Shown here piece by piece: positions 60,313 to 64,000 of a DNA stretch of 64,000 bases (position 1 is its first letter; the number at the start of each line of letters is the position of its first letter). The stretch lies in assembly GCF_013201035.1 (NCBI RefSeq), contig NZ_CP053707.1, positions 2,852,001-2,916,000 of the forward strand, read 5' to 3'. A program made the translations under genes and the position numbers. Source of the DNA: Arthrobacter sp. NEB 688 (GTDB lineage: Bacteria; Actinomycetota; Actinomycetes; Actinomycetales; Dermatophilaceae). The notes under the pieces are model-generated. The model ran no database searches. It worked only from the letters and a program-made list of their open reading frames with translations, and was not told the origin of the DNA.

Positions 60313-61806
60313 TCAGTTGCCGGTGAGCTTCTCGCGCAGCGCGGCGAGGGCCTCGTCCGAGGCGAGCGTGCCCTCGGACTGGGTGACCTGCGGGCGGGGC
60401 GAGCTCTCGCTCGAGGAGGACGACGAGCCCGACTCCGAGGAGTACGAGGTCTCGGCGCTGCCGCCGGCGGCCTCCGCGTCGGCCTTGGCGAACGCCTCGA
60501 CCTGGGCGCGGTGCGCCTCCCAGCGGGAGTGCGCCTCGGCGTACTGCTTCTCCCAGGCCTCGCGCTGGGTCTCGAAGCCCTCGAGCCACTCGTTGGTCTC
60601 CGGGTCGAAGCCCTCGGGGTACTTGTAGTTGCCCTGCTCGTCGTACTCCGCGGCCATGCCGTAGAGCGTCGGGTCGAACTCGACCTGGCCGGCGCCGTCC
60701 TCGTTCGCCTGCTTGAGCGAGAGCGAGATGCGGCGACGCTCGAGGTCGATGTCGATGACCTTGACGAAGATCTCCTGGCCGACGGTGACGACCTGCTCGG
60801 GCAGCTCGACGTGGCGCTCGGCGAGCTCGGAGATGTGGACCAGGCCCTCGATGCCGTCGTCGACGCGCACGAACGCACCGAACGGGACGAGCTTGGTGAC
60901 CTTGCCCGGGACGACCTGGCCGATCGCGTGGGTCCGGGCGAAGTGCTGCCACGGGTCCTCCTGCGTCGCCTTGAGCGACAGGGAGACGCGCTCGCGGTCC
61001 ATGTCGACGTCCAGGACCTCGACCTTGACCTCGTCGCCGACCTCGACGACCTCGGACGGGTGGTCGATGTGCTTCCAGGACAGCTCGGAGACGTGGACGA
61101 GGCCGTCGACCCCGCCGAGGTCGACGAACGCACCGAAGTTGACGATCGAGGACACGACACCCGTGCGGACCTGGCCCTTGCCGAGCTCCTTGAGGAAGGT
61201 CGTGCGGACCTCGGACTGCGTCTGCTCGAGCCACGCACGGCGCGACAGGACCACGTTGTTGCGGTTCTTGTCGAGCTCGATGATCTTGGCCTCGATCTCC
61301 TTGCCGACGTACGGCTGGAGGTCGCGGACGCGACGCATCTCGACGAGGGACGCCGGGAGGAAGCCGCGCAGACCGATGTCGAGGATGAGGCCGCCCTTGA
61401 CGACCTCGATGACGGTGCCGGTGACGACGCCGTCCTCCTCCTTGATCTTCTCGATCGTGCCCCACGCGCGCTCGTACTGGGCGCGCTTCTTGGACAGGAT
61501 CAGGCGACCCTCCTTGTCCTCCTTCTGGAGGACCAGGGCCTCGACCTCGTCGCCGACCTTGACGACCTCGTTGGGGTCGACGTCGTGCTTGATCGACAGC
61601 TCGCGCGAGGGGATGACGCCCTCGGTCTTGTAGCCGATGTCGAGGAGGACCTCGTCGCGGTCCACCTTGACGATGCGACCCTCGACGATGTCGCCGTCGT
61701 TGAAGTGCTTGATCGTCGCGTCGATGGCGGCGAGGAGGTCTTCCTCAGATCCGATGTCGTTGATCGCGATCTGGGGGGCGGTCTTGGCGACCGTGCTGGC
61801 AGTCAT
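60313..61806 (-). CDS. rpsA: 30S ribosomal protein S1
   Basis: RNA-binding ribosomal protein of 497 residues with four S1 domains (about 36-107, 124-190, 205-280, 292-365), e.g. GDIVEGRIVKVDRDEVLLDIGYK and GLVHVSELSWKHI. The C-terminus (about 440-497) is a Ser/Glu-rich disordered tail, as in other actinobacterial S1. The ATG at 61806 (MTASTVAKTAPQ) is chosen because homologues start here; an upstream ATG at 61860 would add a non-conserved extension. GGAG lies about 11 bases upstream. Confidence 0.97.
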   Translation of the reverse strand: MTASTVAKTAPQIAINDIGSEEDLLAAIDATIKHFNDGDIVEGRIVKVDRDEVLLDIGYKTEGVIPSRELSIKHDVDPNEVVKVGDEVEALVLQKEDKEGRLILSKKRAQYERAWGTIEKIKEEDGVVTGTVIEVVKGGLILDIGLRGFLPASLVEMRRVRDLQPYVGKEIEAKIIELDKNRNNVVLSRRAWLEQTQSEVRTTFLKELGKGQVRTGVVSSIVNFGAFVDLGGVDGLVHVSELSWKHIDHPSEVVEVGDEVKVEVLDVDMDRERVSLSLKATQEDPWQHFARTHAIGQVVPGKVTKLVPFGAFVRVDDGIEGLVHISELAERHVELPEQVVTVGQEIFVKVIDIDLERRRISLSLKQANEDGAGQVEFDPTLYGMAAEYDEQGNYKYPEGFDPETNEWLEGFETQREAWEKQYAEAHSRWEAHRAQVEAFAKADAEAAGGSAETSYSSESGSSSSSSESSPRPQVTQSEGTLASDEALAALREKLTGN

Positions 61807-61960
61807 GTAGTAGGAACTCCGATGTGGACAGATGGAATCGATGGGATGCTTCGCGCGCACGCGCGACCCACGCAGGGCACACGTGTGCCGGGCCAGACTA
61901 CTCGGCCGCGGCCGTGGCGGGCAAAACGTCGGGACCGGGACCGGTCGGGAGCGCCGACCG

Positions 61961-62761
61961 ATGACCTCCGAGGCCGGGCGCCGACCCGTCGACGCCGCCG
62001 AGACCCTCGCCGCGAACCGCTCCTGGTGGGACGGCGAGGCCGAGGACTACTACGCCGAGCACGGCGCCTTCCTCGGCGACGACGCCTTCGTCTGGGGCCC
62101 GGAGGGCTGGACCGAGGCCGAGCTGGACCTGCTCGGCGTGCGCGACGGCATGACGGTCCTCGAGATCGGCGCCGGCGCCGCCCAGTGCTCGCGCTGGCTG
62201 GCCCGCACCCACGACGTCCGGGTCGTCGCGAGCGACCTCTCGGCGGGGATGCTGCGCACCGGCCGCCGGCTCGACGCGCGGGGCGGCACGACGCCGCTCC
62301 CCCTCCTCCAGTGCGACGGCACGGTCATCCCCCTCGCCGACGCCTCCGTCGACCGGGTCTTCACCGCCTACGGGGTCATCCCCTTCGTCGCCGACAGCGG
62401 CGCCGTGCTGCGGGAGGCCGCCCGGGTGCTGCGGCCCGGCGGGCGCTTCGTCTTCTCGACCTCGCACCCGGTGCGCTGGGCCTTCCCCGACGTGCCCGGG
62501 CCGGCCGGCCTCACGGTCTCGCAGTCGTACTTCGACCGCACGCCCTACGTCGAGAGCGAGGCGGGCGTCGTCACGTACACCGAGCACCACCGCACCCTCG
62601 GCGACCTCGTGCGCCAGGTCGTCGCGGCGGGGCTCGTGCTGCGCGACCTCGTCGAGCCCGAGTGGCCCGAGCGCAACGAGGCGGAGTGGGGCGGCTGGTC
62701 GCCCCTGCGCGGGCGGGTCCTGCCGGGCACGGCGATCCTCGTCACCGAGCGCCCGGGCTGA
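61961..62761 (+). CDS. Class I SAM-dependent methyltransferase
   Basis: A 266-residue Rossmann methyltransferase. Motif I is VLEIGAGAAQCSRWLA (about residues 64-79), with an acidic motif II end (VVASDLS) and post-motif stretch VLRPGGRFVFSTSHPVRW (about 160). The NRSWWDGEAEDYYAEHG start is typical of actinobacterial small-molecule methyltransferases. Substrate unknown. The ATG at 61961 follows GGGAG; an in-frame ATG at 61832 would add a low-complexity extension. It is divergent from rpsA. Confidence 0.85.
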   Translation: MTSEAGRRPVDAAETLAANRSWWDGEAEDYYAEHGAFLGDDAFVWGPEGWTEAELDLLGVRDGMTVLEIGAGAAQCSRWLARTHDVRVVASDLSAGMLRTGRRLDARGGTTPLPLLQCDGTVIPLADASVDRVFTAYGVIPFVADSGAVLREAARVLRPGGRFVFSTSHPVRWAFPDVPGPAGLTVSQSYFDRTPYVESEAGVVTYTEHHRTLGDLVRQVVAAGLVLRDLVEPEWPERNEAEWGGWSPLRGRVLPGTAILVTERPG

Positions 62762-62766
62762 GCCCG

Positions 62767-62780
62767 CCCCCGCGCGGGGG
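62767..62780. terminator. Short GC hairpin between convergent genes
   Basis: The self-complementary CCCCCGCGCGGGGG lies between the methyltransferase stop and the DUF3068 stop, directly abutting the latter. It could be a minimal bidirectional terminator. Confidence 0.4.
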
Positions 62781-63725
62781 TCAGCGGCCGGCGGGGACCC
62801 GGCTGCGCTCGAGGGTCCCGCCCTCGTCCGCCGCACCGTGGCGCCCGCCGCGGCGGCCGGCCAGCCAGAGGGCCAGCCCCCCGAGCAGCGCGACGACGCC
62901 GAGGATGCCACCGACGAGCGGCACCGTGCGGGTGAGCAGGCCGAGCTGCGAGGCGTTGGTGGAGCCGGAGTCGACGTTGGTCTTCACCGTCTCGGGGGTG
63001 AACCCGAAGGTGAGGTCGAGGAAGGGCGACCCGTCGTCGAGGAGCCGGACCTGGTGCTCCTTCTGGTCGATGATCGAGCCGGTCGTCGGCTCGACCCACA
63101 TCGTCTTGTCCGTCGAGTACGTGCCCGCGACGCCGTCGGTGATCTGGATCGGGGCGTCCTTGACCGACACGAGGAACTTGTACGTGGCCAGGCCGTCGAC
63201 GTCCTCCTCGCCCTGGTAGGTCGCGTCGACGGCGCCGCCGACGAGGCCGTCCCAGAACGGGTAGGTCTTCTGCTCGACACCGAACGGGAACTTGTTGACC
63301 AGCCCCTCCTTCGGCGCGGCGTCGGCCGGGAGGTTCGCGAAGTCGTTGACCGGCATCGCCGTGCGGCGGTCGGTCGCGAAGGTGTCGGTGCTCGCCGAGA
63401 GCAGCGCCTTGGACGGGTCGTCCGCGGCGACGCAGTCGGGGGCGTTGCCGTCGGGGTCGCGCACGAGGCAGCTGGAGTTCTGGAAGAGGACGACGTCGCC
63501 GGTGCTCAGCTCGGAGTCGGCGTGGGTGATGCTCACGGCCTTGACCGGGGTGTTCTCGAGCCCGTCCGGGCCGGCCACCTGGGCCTCGCCCGACAACCGG
63601 GTCACGGTGTCGACGTCGAGGGGGGTCTTCTGCACCTGTCCCGAGGCGTACGCCAGCGACAGGATCGCGGTCGTCACCAGGAACGCTCCGAGGAAGACGA
63701 GGAGCTTCGTCACGATTCCGCGCAC
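62781..63725 (-). CDS. DUF3068 (PorA-family-like) membrane-anchored protein
   Basis: A 314-residue protein with an N-terminal membrane helix (about 5-27), a large extracytoplasmic domain (about 28-270) and a second helix near the C-terminus (about 275-298) followed by a basic cytoplasmic tail. YPFWDGLVGGAVDATYQGEEDVDGLATYKF (split by Trp/Tyr-rich positions) and EPTTGSIIDQKEHQ resemble DUF3068 proteins of actinobacteria. Function unknown. GGAGG lies 8 bases before the GTG at 63725, deciding this start over an ATG at 63776. Confidence 0.85.
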   Translation of the reverse strand: MRGIVTKLLVFLGAFLVTTAILSLAYASGQVQKTPLDVDTVTRLSGEAQVAGPDGLENTPVKAVSITHADSELSTGDVVLFQNSSCLVRDPDGNAPDCVAADDPSKALLSASTDTFATDRRTAMPVNDFANLPADAAPKEGLVNKFPFGVEQKTYPFWDGLVGGAVDATYQGEEDVDGLATYKFLVSVKDAPIQITDGVAGTYSTDKTMWVEPTTGSIIDQKEHQVRLLDDGSPFLDLTFGFTPETVKTNVDSGSTNASQLGLLTRTVPLVGGILGVVALLGGLALWLAGRRGGRHGAADEGGTLERSRVPAGR

Positions 63726-63862
63726 TGCTGGACCCTCCGTTGGGCTCGATGTCGGACGAAATGTAGCAGGAGGCAACCCGCCGGTAACATGACTCGCGGA
63801 GGCCGCGTGGCGCGAGGACGCCCGGCGGCCCCGTCCGCACCGACCCGGGAGGCCCGCGCGCC

Positions 63863-64000
63863 ATGACCGCCGCCGCCGCGCCGAGCACGGCGAGCAGCCG
63901 CTCGACCGCCCTCGACTGGGTCCGTGGCGTCGCCATCGTCCTCGTCGTCCTCTCCCACATGTGGGCGCTGTGGTCGATCGAGACCCTCGCCGGGGTGCCC
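63863..64000 (+). CDS. Acyltransferase 3 family membrane protein, N-terminal fragment
   Basis: The first 46 codons of a gene cut by the window edge. After a short Ala/Ser-rich tail the sequence TALDWVRGVAIVLVVLSHMW matches the first helix of acyltransferase 3 proteins, including the conserved His. A third member of this family within 11 kb. GGAGG lies 13 bases upstream of the ATG, and TAACAT at 63785-63790 could be its -10. Confidence 0.75.
   Translation, partial: MTAAAAPSTASSRSTALDWVRGVAIVLVVLSHMWALWSIETLAGVP

Overview
The window is about 73% GC with dense, mostly short-spaced genes. Its content (RbpA, WhiA, OpcA, a CoaE-GrpB fusion, an F420-dependent oxidoreductase, a mycothiol-dependent-type isomerase, a DUF3068 protein) points to an actinobacterial chromosome. 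The gene order best fits Micrococcales, perhaps Intrasporangiaceae; that family-level placement is inference, since no rRNA gene is present. I saw no tRNA, rRNA, CRISPR array, prophage or insertion sequence.

Layout. 1-732: start of heme O synthase ctaB (minus). 912-9808: plus-strand operon tkt-tal-pgi-zwf-opcA-pgl-DUF3806-like gene (pentose phosphate pathway), mostly with 4-base overlaps. 9809-10004: convergent terminator region. 10005-18707: minus-strand block uvrC-rapZ-yvcK-whiA, then gap-pgk-tpiA-secG-rbpA (lower glycolysis, central regulation, repair, secretion). 18767-25192: Tat-type Rieske lipoprotein (minus) and a livKHMGF-type amino-acid ABC importer ended by a 26-bp perfect hairpin. 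25224-40177: mixed block with uvrA, a GH15 enzyme, MDMPI-type enzyme, metallo-hydrolase, EamA exporter, TerC, PEP carboxylase, a DUF222-HNH endonuclease under a LexA-type box, a tandem palindromic repeat and an aldo/keto reductase. 40229-42343: uvrB. 42434-50187: ROK regulator, sugar ABC transporter without its own ATPase, and GH38 alpha-mannosidase. 50210-52911: APC permease and coaE-grpB. 52982-60143: two acyltransferases, an FDOR protein and a UgpAEBC-like sugar/glycerophosphodiester ABC transporter. 60313-64000: rpsA, a methyltransferase, a DUF3068 protein and the start of a third acyltransferase.

How it fits together. rpsA, coaE, uvrB, uvrA and uvrC lie in the same order and orientation on the minus strand, a backbone known from other actinobacteria, with transport and carbohydrate cassettes between them. 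A striking shared property is transcription: at least fifteen genes have a TANNNT -10 hexamer (often TAGGGT) ending only 5-7 bases before the start codon, without a usable Shine-Dalgarno, so leaderless mRNAs are expected. All three excinuclease genes belong to this set. In two cases the TAG stop codon of the upstream gene is the first half of the -10 hexamer of the next. The best regulatory finding is a near-perfect LexA operator (11 of 12 conserved positions) inside the promoter of the DUF222-HNH gene. I found no clear novel defence or mobile system. The tandem 31-bp palindromic repeats at 38966-39063 are the least explained element.
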